Shown here piece by piece: positions 1-8,479 of a DNA stretch of 64,000 bases (position 1 is the first letter of the stretch; each line of letters opens with the position of its first letter). The notes below the pieces were generated by a model. That model was not told where the DNA came from. It saw nothing but the letters and a program-made list of their open reading frames with translations, and did no database searches. A program made the translations under genes and the position numbers. Source of the stretch: a candidate division WOR-3 bacterium (GTDB lineage: Bacteria > Hydrothermota > Hydrothermia > UBA1063); assembly GCA_039803545.1 (NCBI GenBank), contig JBDRYS010000004.1:18421-82420 (forward strand), written 5' to 3'.

Positions 1-1
1 T

Positions 2-814
2 TTTTCAATTATCACAAACGGTTCTATTATAGAGCGTCAATTTCTCCTAAAAATGCTTAAGACCGGATTGAAGGAAATTCAGGTCACTATTGATGGAATT
101 GAAAATATTCATGATGAAAGGAGGCCTTTTAAACATGGGGGACCGTCTTTCAGTATTGTTTATAGGAATTTGCTTGATATTGTCAACTTACCTCTAAAAG
201 TCATAATTAGAACTAATATTGACAGACATAATATTTCAACATTTGAGTTGTTTATTAATAAGTTGAAAACCGATGGGATTTTCTCAAAAGGAAATGTTTC
301 TTTTATGCCTACATTGGTAGATCCTTCACCCTCAAAAACTGAGTGGTGTGAAAAGTATGTTCCCAAAAATCTAAATGAGAGGTTGAAAACTTTAGAGATA
401 GTATGGGGAAGTATGGTAAAACTTATAGAGGATCCTAAATTTCTATTACGGTCCCACAAGTTAAGTTTCAGCCTGTGTGACGCGAAAGTTGCTGATTCCT
501 TAATTGTTGGTCCTGATGGAAGTATATATACCTGTTATTCTCTTGTTGGAACAGATGTGGGGAAGGTTGGTAATATAGAGACTGGTTTTAATTCACGATA
601 TGCCAAATTTTTATTCAGTATAGACGAAAAGGTGAGAAGATGTTTAGAGGAAAAGTGTCCATTTGTTCCTATATGTAATGGAGGATGTTTTTATCAATCT
701 TATATTGAAAGTGGGAATCCTTTTCAAAGGGTTTGTCCGAGAAACTTTTATGAGAAAATTTGGTTGCCTGTAAAGGCGAAAATATATCAAAAGTTTATGC
801 AAAATTCTGATTGA
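2..814 (+). CDS. Radical SAM/SPASM protein, C-terminal part (cut by window start)
   Basis: The reading frame is open from base 2, so the gene begins outside the window; the first ATG at 53 is internal. The visible part starts with a TNG strand and a QVTIDG strand, both typical of the radical SAM barrel. The CxxxCxxC cluster motif must lie upstream. The C-terminal third has SPASM-type cysteines: a Cys before a PDGSIYTC segment, VGNI, then CxxxxCxxxxxCxxGC and a last CPR. Such proteins bind extra Fe-S clusters and usually modify ribosomally made peptides or enzymes. A paralogue lies at 2729-3946, with an ABC exporter between them. The substrate is not identified. Confidence 0.85.
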   Translation, partial: FSIITNGSIIERQFLLKMLKTGLKEIQVTIDGIENIHDERRPFKHGGPSFSIVYRNLLDIVNLPLKVIIRTNIDRHNISTFELFINKLKTDGIFSKGNVSFMPTLVDPSPSKTEWCEKYVPKNLNERLKTLEIVWGSMVKLIEDPKFLLRSHKLSFSLCDAKVADSLIVGPDGSIYTCYSLVGTDVGKVGNIETGFNSRYAKFLFSIDEKVRRCLEEKCPFVPICNGGCFYQSYIESGNPFQRVCPRNFYEKIWLPVKAKIYQKFMQNSD

Positions 815-845
815 GTGGGTGAAGAGCGGATGATATAATTTTGAT
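811..845 (+). promoter_or_regulatory. Promoter for leaderless ABC ATPase transcript
   Basis: TTGAGT (811-816), a 17-bp spacer, then TATAAT (834-839). The ATG at 846 sits exactly where +1 would fall, and there is no Shine-Dalgarno sequence. The -35 box overlaps the end of the preceding radical SAM gene. Confidence 0.6.
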
Positions 846-1784
846 ATGAGAGACGTCTTACTTGAAATAAGGAATCTCACTAAGATTTTCAGAAGTGGGA
901 AGAAGGAGATTATAGCAAACAATAATGTTTCCTTCAATGTTTACGAAGGAGAAATTTTGGGAATATTGGGACCTAACGGTGCAGGGAAAACTACTTTGAT
1001 TAAGCAGATTGCAACTCTTTTGATTCCTGATTCGGGGGATATTTTGTATAAAGGGACGTCCATTGTTAAACATCCCGGGGTAATAAGAGGTCGTTTCTCA
1101 TTCCTGCAGGAGGGAATGAGAAATGTATACCCGTATCTCACAGCTGAAGCTAATCTGCTTTATTTTGCCTATTTAAACCACATCCCTGCAGGAGTTGCAA
1201 AAAAGAAAAGTGAAGAATTGTTGAAAAGAATGGGTTTATACGAAGTAAAAGATAACTATGTTTACACTTTCTCATCGGGGATGAACAAGAAACTTGCAAT
1301 TGCTACCTGCCTCATAAATGAACCAGAAATAGTGTTTCTTGATGAGCCATTTTCGGGACTGGATTTGATAGCTTCTATAGAGCTCATGGATTTTTTGAAA
1401 TCCTTAGTGACTGAGAGTGGAAAGACCTTTCTCATTGCAGATCACAGACTGGATTTTATTGAGAAAGTTGCGAATAGAGTATTATGGATTAAGGATGGGA
1501 GTGTGGTTATGGAAGGAAGCACAGTTGAGATGAAAACTATTCGGAGAGAAAAAGAGTTTATTGTTTATTTACAAAATTCCCTTGAGGCACAAAATGCCTT
1601 AAAAGAAAGGGGTGTGGAGTTCCAAGTTCTGTCGGATGAGGTATTGAAGGTTGAAGTCTCGCTAAGTCACAAAGATTACTTATCTTTCATTATTTCTAAC
1701 TTTGAAGTATTGAACATAGAGAAAAAAGACCTGGATTTCGAGGCAATTTTTAAGGAGTTGTACTCCCATGCTAAAAACAATTGA
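846..1784 (+). CDS. ABC transporter ATP-binding protein
   Basis: Cytoplasmic ATPase of an ABC-2 type exporter, 312 residues. Walker A GPNGAGKTT lies at residues 42-50. The signature is an unusual FSSGM in place of LSGGQ. Walker B with D-loop is FLDEPFSGLD, followed by a switch histidine (ADH). About 80 residues follow the nucleotide-binding domain, as in drug- or lipid-export ATPases. The gene overlaps the permease gene by 17 bp, so the two are translationally coupled. Lying between two radical SAM/SPASM genes, it could export a modified peptide; that is inference from context. Confidence 0.9.
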   Translation: MRDVLLEIRNLTKIFRSGKKEIIANNNVSFNVYEGEILGILGPNGAGKTTLIKQIATLLIPDSGDILYKGTSIVKHPGVIRGRFSFLQEGMRNVYPYLTAEANLLYFAYLNHIPAGVAKKKSEELLKRMGLYEVKDNYVYTFSSGMNKKLAIATCLINEPEIVFLDEPFSGLDLIASIELMDFLKSLVTESGKTFLIADHRLDFIEKVANRVLWIKDGSVVMEGSTVEMKTIRREKEFIVYLQNSLEAQNALKERGVEFQVLSDEVLKVEVSLSHKDYLSFIISNFEVLNIEKKDLDFEAIFKELYSHAKNN

Positions 1785-2547
1785 GGCGGAAGCGCTTAAG
1801 TTCTACTATGATGTAAAGCGATATTTGTTCAATTACTTAGTTGGGATTGTTTCCACTACTATCTTTCTAAGCGGTATTTATTATGGACTCAGGTTACTGT
1901 ATGTCCGCGCAGGAGAAGAGACCGCTTTTGTGGGATTGCTTTTATGGCTCTTTTCTTCCTCTGCAATATCTGGTTTAACCGATATTTTAGCGGAGGAACG
2001 ATATCTCGGGACATTGGAAAGGATATCAGTGACAAAATCTCCCTTTATTTCAATAGTTGTTTCAAGACTGATAGTTAATTTTCTGTTTGGGCTATTACAG
2101 TTTTTTATTATCGGTAGTATCCTTTACCTCTTGTTTCGGCCTAATTTAGCACCTTTGTTCCCGTCTTCGAAAGTCTTCTTTATGCAACTTGTCGTTTCGG
2201 TTTTTTTGCTTCTCTCTCTTTATGGTTTTGGGTTCTTTATTGGCTCATTAAGTTTAATTTTTAAACGGGTAGGTGCGTTTAGCTCTGTGCTGGAATATCT
2301 TATTTTATTTTTCTCAGGGATTGTAATACCATGGGAGAAAATTCCGTTTTTCCTGCGAGTTTTTGCTAATTTTTTACCTATGACATGGGGAATAAGAACG
2401 CTCATTTTAATAAAAATGGGAGTACCTTTCTTGTTTAGCTTTCTTAATTGTATTTTGTACTCACTTGTAGTTGTGTTGGTTGGCATTATAACCTTTCACT
2501 GCGCTGTTATCATTGTCAAAAGGAGAGGGGAATACGCCTTCTTCTGA
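1768..2547 (+). CDS. ABC-2 type permease
   Basis: 259-residue membrane protein with about six hydrophobic segments, partner of the ATPase just upstream. It shows typical ABC-2 features: a cytoplasmic stretch after TM2 with LAEERYLGTLERI, and a late hairpin with FSGIVIPWEKIPFFLR before the last membrane segments. It starts at ATG 1768 inside the ATPase gene. No accessory lipoprotein or peptidase domain is present, so any exported substrate would have to be matured elsewhere. Confidence 0.85.
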   Translation: MLKTIEAEALKFYYDVKRYLFNYLVGIVSTTIFLSGIYYGLRLLYVRAGEETAFVGLLLWLFSSSAISGLTDILAEERYLGTLERISVTKSPFISIVVSRLIVNFLFGLLQFFIIGSILYLLFRPNLAPLFPSSKVFFMQLVVSVFLLLSLYGFGFFIGSLSLIFKRVGAFSSVLEYLILFFSGIVIPWEKIPFFLRVFANFLPMTWGIRTLILIKMGVPFLFSFLNCILYSLVVVLVGIITFHCAVIIVKRRGEYAFF

Positions 2548-2603
2548 CAAATAAGATACCGTTGCTGTTCGAAGTAATTTATATTCTTAGTGAAAGGTCA
2601 AGT

Positions 2604-2675
2604 GTGAAAAGTTTTTCGCAAGCAACGGTAGCCGAAAGGTGCTGTGAGAGAAGTCAGCGGTGTCCAAATGAGTAA
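2604..2675 (+). CDS. Candidate 23-residue Cys-rich peptide (speculative)
   Basis: A short GTG-started frame lies in the 180-bp gap between the exporter and the second radical SAM gene. It has a weak GAAAGG motif 5-6 bases upstream. The product ends in ERCCERSQRCPNE, with three cysteines in the last 11 residues. A leader followed by a Cys-rich core is what a SPASM maturase would modify, and the position fits. The frame is short and the start weak, so chance is quite possible. Confidence 0.22.
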   Translation: MKSFSQATVAERCCERSQRCPNE

Positions 2676-2681
2676 AGTTCT

Positions 2682-2710
2682 GAGGGGCGTCGCTGAAGGC
2701 GACGCCCCTC
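2682..2710 (+). terminator. 12-bp perfect GC-rich hairpin
   Basis: GAGGGGCGTCGC pairs perfectly with GCGACGCCCCTC across a TGAAG loop. No U-tract follows at once. Instead the Shine-Dalgarno AAAGGAG of the next gene begins two to three bases later. It may end the exporter transcript, or act as an RNA-processing or translation-control hairpin for the radical SAM gene. Confidence 0.6.
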
Positions 2711-2728
2711 ACAAAGGAGTTTTTTCAT

Positions 2729-3946
2729 ATGGAGAGATCATATAAGGTTTCAAAATACAACCTGTATAGGTACAATTACGTTTATAACCTGAGACAAAGG
2801 AGTCTCTTAAGGGTAAATGATTCAATTCTCAAAGCTCTTCAGAATAATGAGCTTGAAAATATTCCACCACAAGTAATGAAGCTGCTTCTTACTGCAGGAA
2901 TTGTAGTCGAAGGGATTGATGAAGTGAAGCTTCTGGAATTCTGGCTTTCACTTAAGAGCTTTAATACCAACTCTTTGAGTGTTGCCTATATCCCCAACTA
3001 CCATTGTAACTTCAGATGTACTTATTGTTATGCTCAATCAGTGCGTGATATTAAGAGACAGGAAAGTGAGAATGTTAATGCGGACTTTCTGAAATGGATT
3101 GAGAATCTTTTTGCTCTCGCTGAACCCCGGAGTTTTGAAATTACATTTCATGGAGGAGAACCTTTACTTTCAAAACAGGAAATTTTGTTTCTTTGCAAAA
3201 GTATTACTGAACTCTGTCAAAAACATAGCGTAAGGTTAAAGGATATTTCCTTCGTTACCAATGGGAGCTTGCTTGATAAGGGTTTTGTTGAAGAAGTTTT
3301 ACGTCTTGGAATTACCTGTAGAGCCTTGGTGACTCTTGATGGCACTGAGAATATTCACAATAGACGCAGGTTTGATATTAAAGGTAAGGGGACTTTTTCG
3401 CTAATAGTTGATAATGTGATTCTGGCCCTCAATCTCGGGATGTTTGTAACAGTAGGTTTTAATTACGACAGGCAAAACTATACTGATATCCCTTACTTTT
3501 TAGATTTTCTTGTTGAAAAAGGGTTTGATAAGAGACCCAACTTTCAGTTGATATTTGGGGCAGTGAGAAAGGGCTTAGACCAGGAGAGCGTAGAACATTT
3601 CAAAAAATTCGAAATGGGTCAGGTGGAATCAGCAAAAGTCTTAATGTGGGCTTATGGCTCGATTTATGAACCTCTTGAGCTCCTAATGCAGAGGTCTGCA
3701 GACTTTGTTCTACCGTATCATTGGGAAAAGTATCCTCTTTGTAAAGAATGTGTGTATCTGCCGGTTTGCCTTGGGGGTTGCTTTGAGCAGGCTTTTATAA
3801 GGAAAAAGAAGTTCTACTGTAGAAAACGATACTTTGAGAATCTTCTCCCGGATCTCATTGATCTCACAGTAAGGCTCTATGGAGAGCATCCGAAGCTGAC
3901 TCAAGGTCAGAAACTTGAACATATTTTTGGAATTGAGCAAATTTAA
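2729..3946 (+). CDS. Radical SAM/SPASM maturase-like protein
   Basis: 405 residues. The cluster-binding motif CNFRCTYC (C93, C97, C100) is followed by HGGEP (141-145), VTNGS and VTLDG, the standard radical SAM barrel elements. About 90 residues precede the barrel, as in peptide-maturase families. The C-terminus has C338, C341, C347, C351 and C364. Compared with the protein at 2-814, about 50-60 residues holding the first two SPASM cysteines (the DGSIYTC segment) are missing here, so one auxiliary cluster is probably incomplete. The start is ATG 2729 with AAAGGAG upstream. The role is probably peptide or protein modification; the target is unknown. Confidence 0.85.
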   Translation: MERSYKVSKYNLYRYNYVYNLRQRSLLRVNDSILKALQNNELENIPPQVMKLLLTAGIVVEGIDEVKLLEFWLSLKSFNTNSLSVAYIPNYHCNFRCTYCYAQSVRDIKRQESENVNADFLKWIENLFALAEPRSFEITFHGGEPLLSKQEILFLCKSITELCQKHSVRLKDISFVTNGSLLDKGFVEEVLRLGITCRALVTLDGTENIHNRRRFDIKGKGTFSLIVDNVILALNLGMFVTVGFNYDRQNYTDIPYFLDFLVEKGFDKRPNFQLIFGAVRKGLDQESVEHFKKFEMGQVESAKVLMWAYGSIYEPLELLMQRSADFVLPYHWEKYPLCKECVYLPVCLGGCFEQAFIRKKKFYCRKRYFENLLPDLIDLTVRLYGEHPKLTQGQKLEHIFGIEQI

Positions 3947-3996
3947 AATGAATGCGAGTCAAACAGGCTTTAAAATCTTACTTTTAATGTGAGGTT

Positions 3997-4989
3997 ATGA
4001 GTAGTCCAATTGTTATAAATAGCCTGAGAAAAGTATATAAAAGACACCTGAGAGAGCCAGGTATAAAGGGTATATTGCGGGGTATTTTTGCTCGTGAATA
4101 CATAGAAGTTGAAGCACTAAGGGGAATATCCTTTGAGATTTCCTCGGGTGAATTTGTGGGATATATAGGTCCCAATGGTGCTGGCAAAACTACCACTATG
4201 AAGATCCTCTCCGGAATTTTGTACCCTACCAGCGGAGAGGTTCGGGTTCTCGGATACTTTCCACCTGATAGGAACCCCGATTTTTTGAAAAGAATTTCCT
4301 TTATTATGGGGCAAAAAACCCAGCTCTGGTGGGATTTGCCTGCTATGGATTCCTTTATTTTACTTAAAAAGATTTACGAAATTCCCGATCGTGAATTCTT
4401 TAAGGAGGTTAACAACTTAGCGGAGCTGTTAAATGTTGCGGACCTTTTGAAAGTGCCGTTACGGAAGCTTTCTCTTGGCGAGAGGATGAAAATGGAGCTC
4501 ATAGCTGGCTTGCTTCATGGGCCTGAAGTGATATTCCTTGATGAGCCTACCATTGGCCTTGACTTTATGTCACAGGAAAAGATTCATGAGTTTTTGAAAT
4601 ATTATAATGAGGAGAAGGGAAAGACAATTATTTTAACCAGCCATTATGTGCGGGACATCGAAAAACTTTGCCGGCGCATAATTTTTATCCACAAGGGCCA
4701 GGTTTACTATGACGGAGATAGAGAATCTTTTATTGAGAAATTTACAAAAAAACGCGTAATAGTGGCAAAGTTCAGAAACAGGCCACCTGACTCTCTCAAT
4801 AGGTTAGGAAAGGTAATGGGAGTAGAGGATAACGAGGTTCGCCTTGAGGTTGCAAAGGAGAAGTTGCAGGATGTCCTTCAAGAAATTCTAAAGAATGCAG
4901 AAATTGAGGGCCTCTTTGTGGAAGAATTGTCCTTAGAGGATGCCTTAAAAGAAGTTTTTGAGGGTATTCAAAATGAAAAGGCTCAGTAA
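3997..4989 (+). CDS. ABC-2 exporter ATPase (COG4586-like)
   Basis: 330-residue ATPase with an N-terminal extension before the core. Walker A is GPNGAGKTT, the signature is LSLGERMKME, and Walker B is VIFLDEPTIGLD followed by TSHY. The phrase MGQKTQLWWDLPAMDSF after Walker A is typical of the COG4586 family, which works with two different permeases, COG4587 and COG3694. Both permease genes follow directly, and the order is repeated on the other strand at 19595-22131. GTGAGG precedes the ATG. The substrate of this family is not established. Confidence 0.9.
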   Translation: MSSPIVINSLRKVYKRHLREPGIKGILRGIFAREYIEVEALRGISFEISSGEFVGYIGPNGAGKTTTMKILSGILYPTSGEVRVLGYFPPDRNPDFLKRISFIMGQKTQLWWDLPAMDSFILLKKIYEIPDREFFKEVNNLAELLNVADLLKVPLRKLSLGERMKMELIAGLLHGPEVIFLDEPTIGLDFMSQEKIHEFLKYYNEEKGKTIILTSHYVRDIEKLCRRIIFIHKGQVYYDGDRESFIEKFTKKRVIVAKFRNRPPDSLNRLGKVMGVEDNEVRLEVAKEKLQDVLQEILKNAEIEGLFVEELSLEDALKEVFEGIQNEKAQ

Positions 4990-5275
4990 GTACTTGCAGG
5001 TTGTTGTAAACACTATTGCAGAAAGTTCAGAATTCCGGTTTAATCACCTTTTGAGTTTTCTTGTAATTGCCCTTCCGCTGGTTTTTACTATGCTTTTGTG
5101 GAGGAAGGTGCTTGGAAAGGGCGGGCAGATTGGCGTTTTTGACCTTCAAAGAATAATCACTTACTACTTTCTCGTGGTGCTTTTTCAGGATATAACCTAT
5201 CCTGGTCCCTTTTGGGAGATTATTGATCACATCAGGGATGGAGGACTTAACGTTTTTTTTGAGCAAGCCCATTAG
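4973..5275 (+). CDS. ABC-2 permease (COG4587-like), N-terminal fragment, frameshifted
   Basis: The best start is ATG 4973, which overlaps the ATPase gene by 17 bp; the TTG at 4958 is less likely. The frame runs about 96 residues and then falls off at a run of eight T (5253-5260), ending in a nonsense tail. The natural continuation is in the next frame. With seven T the protein reads NVFLSKPI, which matches HFLSKPV in the paralogue at 20384-21157. The gene is therefore intact except for one base. Confidence 0.75.
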   Translation: MKRLSKYLQVVVNTIAESSEFRFNHLLSFLVIALPLVFTMLLWRKVLGKGGQIGVFDLQRIITYYFLVVLFQDITYPGPFWEIIDHIRDGGLNVFFEQAH

Positions 5276-5783
5276 TTATCCTGGGTATATTTTTGCCCTT
5301 AAACTGGGCATAAATATCCCGTATTTATTTTTATCCTTCCTGACGCTCTTTTTGCTCGGCATCTTTGCGGGTTTTAACAAATACTTGGTTTTTCCGCCAA
5401 ATATATTTTATTTTGTTCTTTTTTTAATTTCCTTTTTCTTAGCCGTAGTTTTGGGATTTACACTCTCTTTTATTTTCAGCGCTCTCACCTTTTGGCTTGA
5501 GGAGGGCAGAGGAATTGAGGTTTTCTTAGAGTTCTTAATTAGCCTCACCAGCGGAGTTATATTGCCCGTATCCCTTTATCCAGGGTTCCTAAAGACTTTA
5601 TGTAATTTGTTGCCTTTTAGGTACATTTTGAACTTTCCCGTTGAAGTCTACTTAGGTTTAGCAAAGGGCAGGGCACTTTACCTTGGCTTTTTGGCTCAGG
5701 CGGGCTGGACATTGATTGTCTTGCTTCTTTTGAAATTTATATGGAACGAAGGGCTCAAGAGATATGAGGCGGTGGGCGCTTAG
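5223..5783 (+). CDS. ABC-2 permease (COG4587-like), C-terminal fragment
   Basis: Continuation of the permease that starts at 4973. The apparent start at 5223 is not genuine; the true join is at the T8 run near 5260. It carries four or five membrane segments, the LTSGVILPVSLYPGF hairpin and the family ending KFIWNEGLKRYEAVG. The ending is almost the same as that of the paralogue (WTKGLKRYEAFGG). Joined, the two parts give about 270 residues, normal for the family. Function needs a sequencing correction, transcriptional slippage or ribosomal frameshifting. Confidence 0.75.
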   Translation: MITSGMEDLTFFLSKPISYPGYIFALKLGINIPYLFLSFLTLFLLGIFAGFNKYLVFPPNIFYFVLFLISFFLAVVLGFTLSFIFSALTFWLEEGRGIEVFLEFLISLTSGVILPVSLYPGFLKTLCNLLPFRYILNFPVEVYLGLAKGRALYLGFLAQAGWTLIVLLLLKFIWNEGLKRYEAVGA

Positions 5784-6576
5784 GGTAAATTATTATTTTT
5801 CCTTGTGGCGAGAATTCTTTTTGATGCAGATAAAAAGAGAAACTATTTTCAAGGGCAGTTTTCTCCTCGAGATTGTATCTTATTTAATGTGGTTTGTTTT
5901 CAACGTCTTCTTTTTCGGCATCATTCTCAGCTATAGGCGGTCTATTGGGGGATGGGGGCGTTATGAAGTTCTGACGCTGATTTCTATTAACCAGTTGATT
6001 GTAGCCCTTTACGATACCTTCTTAGGCCCAAATTTGAGGAGGTTTCAGACCTATATTGAGAGGGGAGATTTTGACCTCTTTATTATTAAGCCCCTGGATT
6101 TGCAATTTTTTGTTTCTACAAGATTTATGGATTTAAAGCCTCTTTTTTCTACTCCTTTGGCCCTTCTTACATTAACCTATGCCCTTTATAAGCGGGGCAG
6201 TTTGCCTGGATTAATGGAATTTACCCTGTTTTTAACTTGTTTTGTAATGGGTGTTCTAATCCGTTACGGCTTAGGTTTTTTTGTGATGTCTCTCTCCTTT
6301 TATTTCGTTAGGGTTTCTGCTCTTCATTCCCTCCAGAGAGAATTGCTCTCCTACGCTGGTTATCCTTACACCATTTATGAGAAGTTTGCAAAGGTGTTTT
6401 TCACCTTCATAGTGCCTGTTGCCTTAATTGCCAATTTGCCAGCGCAGGCCCTTTTGAAGCAGCCAGTAAAGCCAGAATTGGTTTTATACAGCTTTTTCTT
6501 TGCTTTAGTGATCCTCGTTTTTTCAAGACACTTCTTTTACCGCTCAATAAGGAGGTACGAAAGTGCTAGTAGCTAA
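5764..6576 (+). CDS. ABC-2 permease (COG3694-like)
   Basis: 270-residue second permease of the exporter, with six hydrophobic segments. An early SIGGWGRYEVL motif and the phrase ERGDFDLFIIKPLD are typical of this family (compare RRGSLDFYLTKPLS in the paralogue at 19595-20380). The ATG at 5764 overlaps the preceding permease by 20 bp, and the gene overlaps the outer-membrane protein gene by 14 bp. The four genes 3997-8437 form one operon. Confidence 0.85.
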   Translation: MRRWALRVNYYFSLWREFFLMQIKRETIFKGSFLLEIVSYLMWFVFNVFFFGIILSYRRSIGGWGRYEVLTLISINQLIVALYDTFLGPNLRRFQTYIERGDFDLFIIKPLDLQFFVSTRFMDLKPLFSTPLALLTLTYALYKRGSLPGLMEFTLFLTCFVMGVLIRYGLGFFVMSLSFYFVRVSALHSLQRELLSYAGYPYTIYEKFAKVFFTFIVPVALIANLPAQALLKQPVKPELVLYSFFFALVILVFSRHFFYRSIRRYESASS

Positions 6577-8437
6577 GATTTTTGGATATTTAATTCTCTC
6601 TCAGATGGTGAAAATCTTGCCTTATGAAAAGGAGTTTGTCTTTTATCCTTTTCGTGGATTGAGGCCGACTTATGAAGCCAATATTGAAGTTTGTGTTTAT
6701 GAAGATTCCTTTTCTGTAGAGTTTCAAACACCATCTTATGTTGTGGTTCGGAAGAGTTTAACGCGGGATAGTTTTGACCCGAATAGCGAGGCCTGTTTTT
6801 ATCTCCTGGTAAAAACTCGTTCAAATACGGCAGAAGGTTACCTTTTTGCGGTTAATGCCAACAATATTCAGCTTGATGGGCTTGTCCACAGTTATGATAA
6901 CATTGTTACATCCTGGGATGAAGTGTGGAGTTCAAAGGTTGAGGTCAAGGATTCCTTGTGGAATGTGATAATTACAATTCCCTTTAAGGTATTCCGTGAA
7001 AATTTTGATTCCCTTTATTTTTACTTCACCTGGACTGTTTTTACGCCAAGTGGAATAGAGATTGTGAGTTCATATCCAATACCTGAGGGATACAGCCGAT
7101 TTGACCTCAGATTTGCTGACTTTTCTTTTCCTGCTTTGAAGAAAAGGTTTGACAGACTCTTTTCCTTTACGCCATACCTTGCAGTGATTCGAGAAAATTC
7201 TATGACTACAAAGATTGGAGCAGAGTTGAAGCTGGTAAAGGGCGATATGACCCTCCAATCGACTATAAACCCGGAGAGATATTCCATTGAAGGAGACATA
7301 GACCAGTTTAACTTAAAAAGAAGGCGGAGTATAAAGCTTGAAGAAAAGAGGCCCTTCTTCACAGAGGGACTTGACCTCTGGAAAATGCCCTTTGAGGCCT
7401 TTTATTCGAGGAGTATCGGTGACTTTATTGGTGGGGTAAAGCTGGGATTGAATAAAAATACCTTTAGGTTTCAAGGCCTTATTTTGTACGAGGATTCGGT
7501 GATTTCACATTACAGTCCATCTCGTATTTTAACCGCTTCTGTTGCGAGTTATAGGCCCTCAAAGGCCTTTGAGAACAGGTTGTTCTTTATAACAAAGGGG
7601 GATACCGTAGGTGCGGGAGTTAATGCCAATTTCTTTTTGCCTTATGGCTTTAAAGTAAAGACACAATTCACAAGGGCTCAGGGTAATGATTTTTACTTGG
7701 AAGTCAAAAGGTTTTCTAAAACGGGTTTCTGGGTCTCCTCCGGTGCCGAGAGGCTGGATGCTAATTTTAATTTACCAACGGCCTATATTTCTTACTTTGA
7801 AAATACCATTTCCTATTGGATATTCTCAGGTATAACAAAAACCTTTGAAAGGAAATATTTTACTGAAGCGAGTCTCTCCTTCGGCTATACCTATTCCAAC
7901 TTTTTAGATGGAGCGCCTTTTGAAAGGTTTGGGAATGTTTATGCGACGGTATATCCCATAAGCAGTGTTGAACTTACCTTTGGAGTGGAACCGATGAAGA
8001 CCTTTTACGAGGGGGTATATTACAACAACATCAATTATATAATCTCGACTGCCTTAGGAGTTTCAAAACCTTCTACACTCTATTTTGAGTACATCTGGGG
8101 CGAAAACTACGGGAACAATCTAAGGTTTTTGAACCTGTGTGGCAACTTTTCTATTTCTGGGAAGCTTTACTGCGAAGGGGGTGCAGGTTTTGTTGAGGAA
8201 GGGCCATCAGAGGACCAGAGAGTTTATTTAATGGGGTCTTATTCTCCCATGGAGAGGGTTTATTTGCGTTTCTTTTCCCAGAGGAGCACTCTGAGTGATA
8301 GAACGGACTTAAATTTGATGTTCCAGTATGAATTCTTTGCAGGCAGCAACATTTTTGTGGTTATTAACAGAACGGTAAGAAGCGGGCAGGTTTCTACCCC
8401 TGTTATGTTGAAAGTGGCCTACGAGCTGAGATTTTAG
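6563..8437 (+). CDS. DUF5916-like outer-membrane protein
   Basis: 624 residues starting at GTG 6563, with AAGGAGG eight bases upstream. The short N-terminal hydrophobic stretch may be a weak signal peptide. Residues about 20-190 resemble a family 9-like carbohydrate-binding domain. The block EEKRPFFTEGLDLW followed by FYSRSIGDFIGGVKL is the hallmark of DUF5916 proteins. The rest is made of alternating aromatic beta strands ending in YELRF, as expected for an outer-membrane barrel. Its place at the end of the ABC-2 exporter operon suggests a cell-envelope job. The ligand is unknown. Confidence 0.7.
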   Translation: MLVAKIFGYLILSQMVKILPYEKEFVFYPFRGLRPTYEANIEVCVYEDSFSVEFQTPSYVVVRKSLTRDSFDPNSEACFYLLVKTRSNTAEGYLFAVNANNIQLDGLVHSYDNIVTSWDEVWSSKVEVKDSLWNVIITIPFKVFRENFDSLYFYFTWTVFTPSGIEIVSSYPIPEGYSRFDLRFADFSFPALKKRFDRLFSFTPYLAVIRENSMTTKIGAELKLVKGDMTLQSTINPERYSIEGDIDQFNLKRRRSIKLEEKRPFFTEGLDLWKMPFEAFYSRSIGDFIGGVKLGLNKNTFRFQGLILYEDSVISHYSPSRILTASVASYRPSKAFENRLFFITKGDTVGAGVNANFFLPYGFKVKTQFTRAQGNDFYLEVKRFSKTGFWVSSGAERLDANFNLPTAYISYFENTISYWIFSGITKTFERKYFTEASLSFGYTYSNFLDGAPFERFGNVYATVYPISSVELTFGVEPMKTFYEGVYYNNINYIISTALGVSKPSTLYFEYIWGENYGNNLRFLNLCGNFSISGKLYCEGGAGFVEEGPSEDQRVYLMGSYSPMERVYLRFFSQRSTLSDRTDLNLMFQYEFFAGSNIFVVINRTVRSGQVSTPVMLKVAYELRF

Positions 8438-8479
8438 AGGTAAAGCCCTGTAGTAACCTTTGGGCTCTTGATTGAATTG

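Noticed and set aside
2548..2728. Known riboswitch class in the gap before the radical SAM gene
   Set aside because: I compared by eye with cobalamin, TPP, c-di-GMP and fluoride riboswitch cores and found no convincing match; a covariance-model search could decide.
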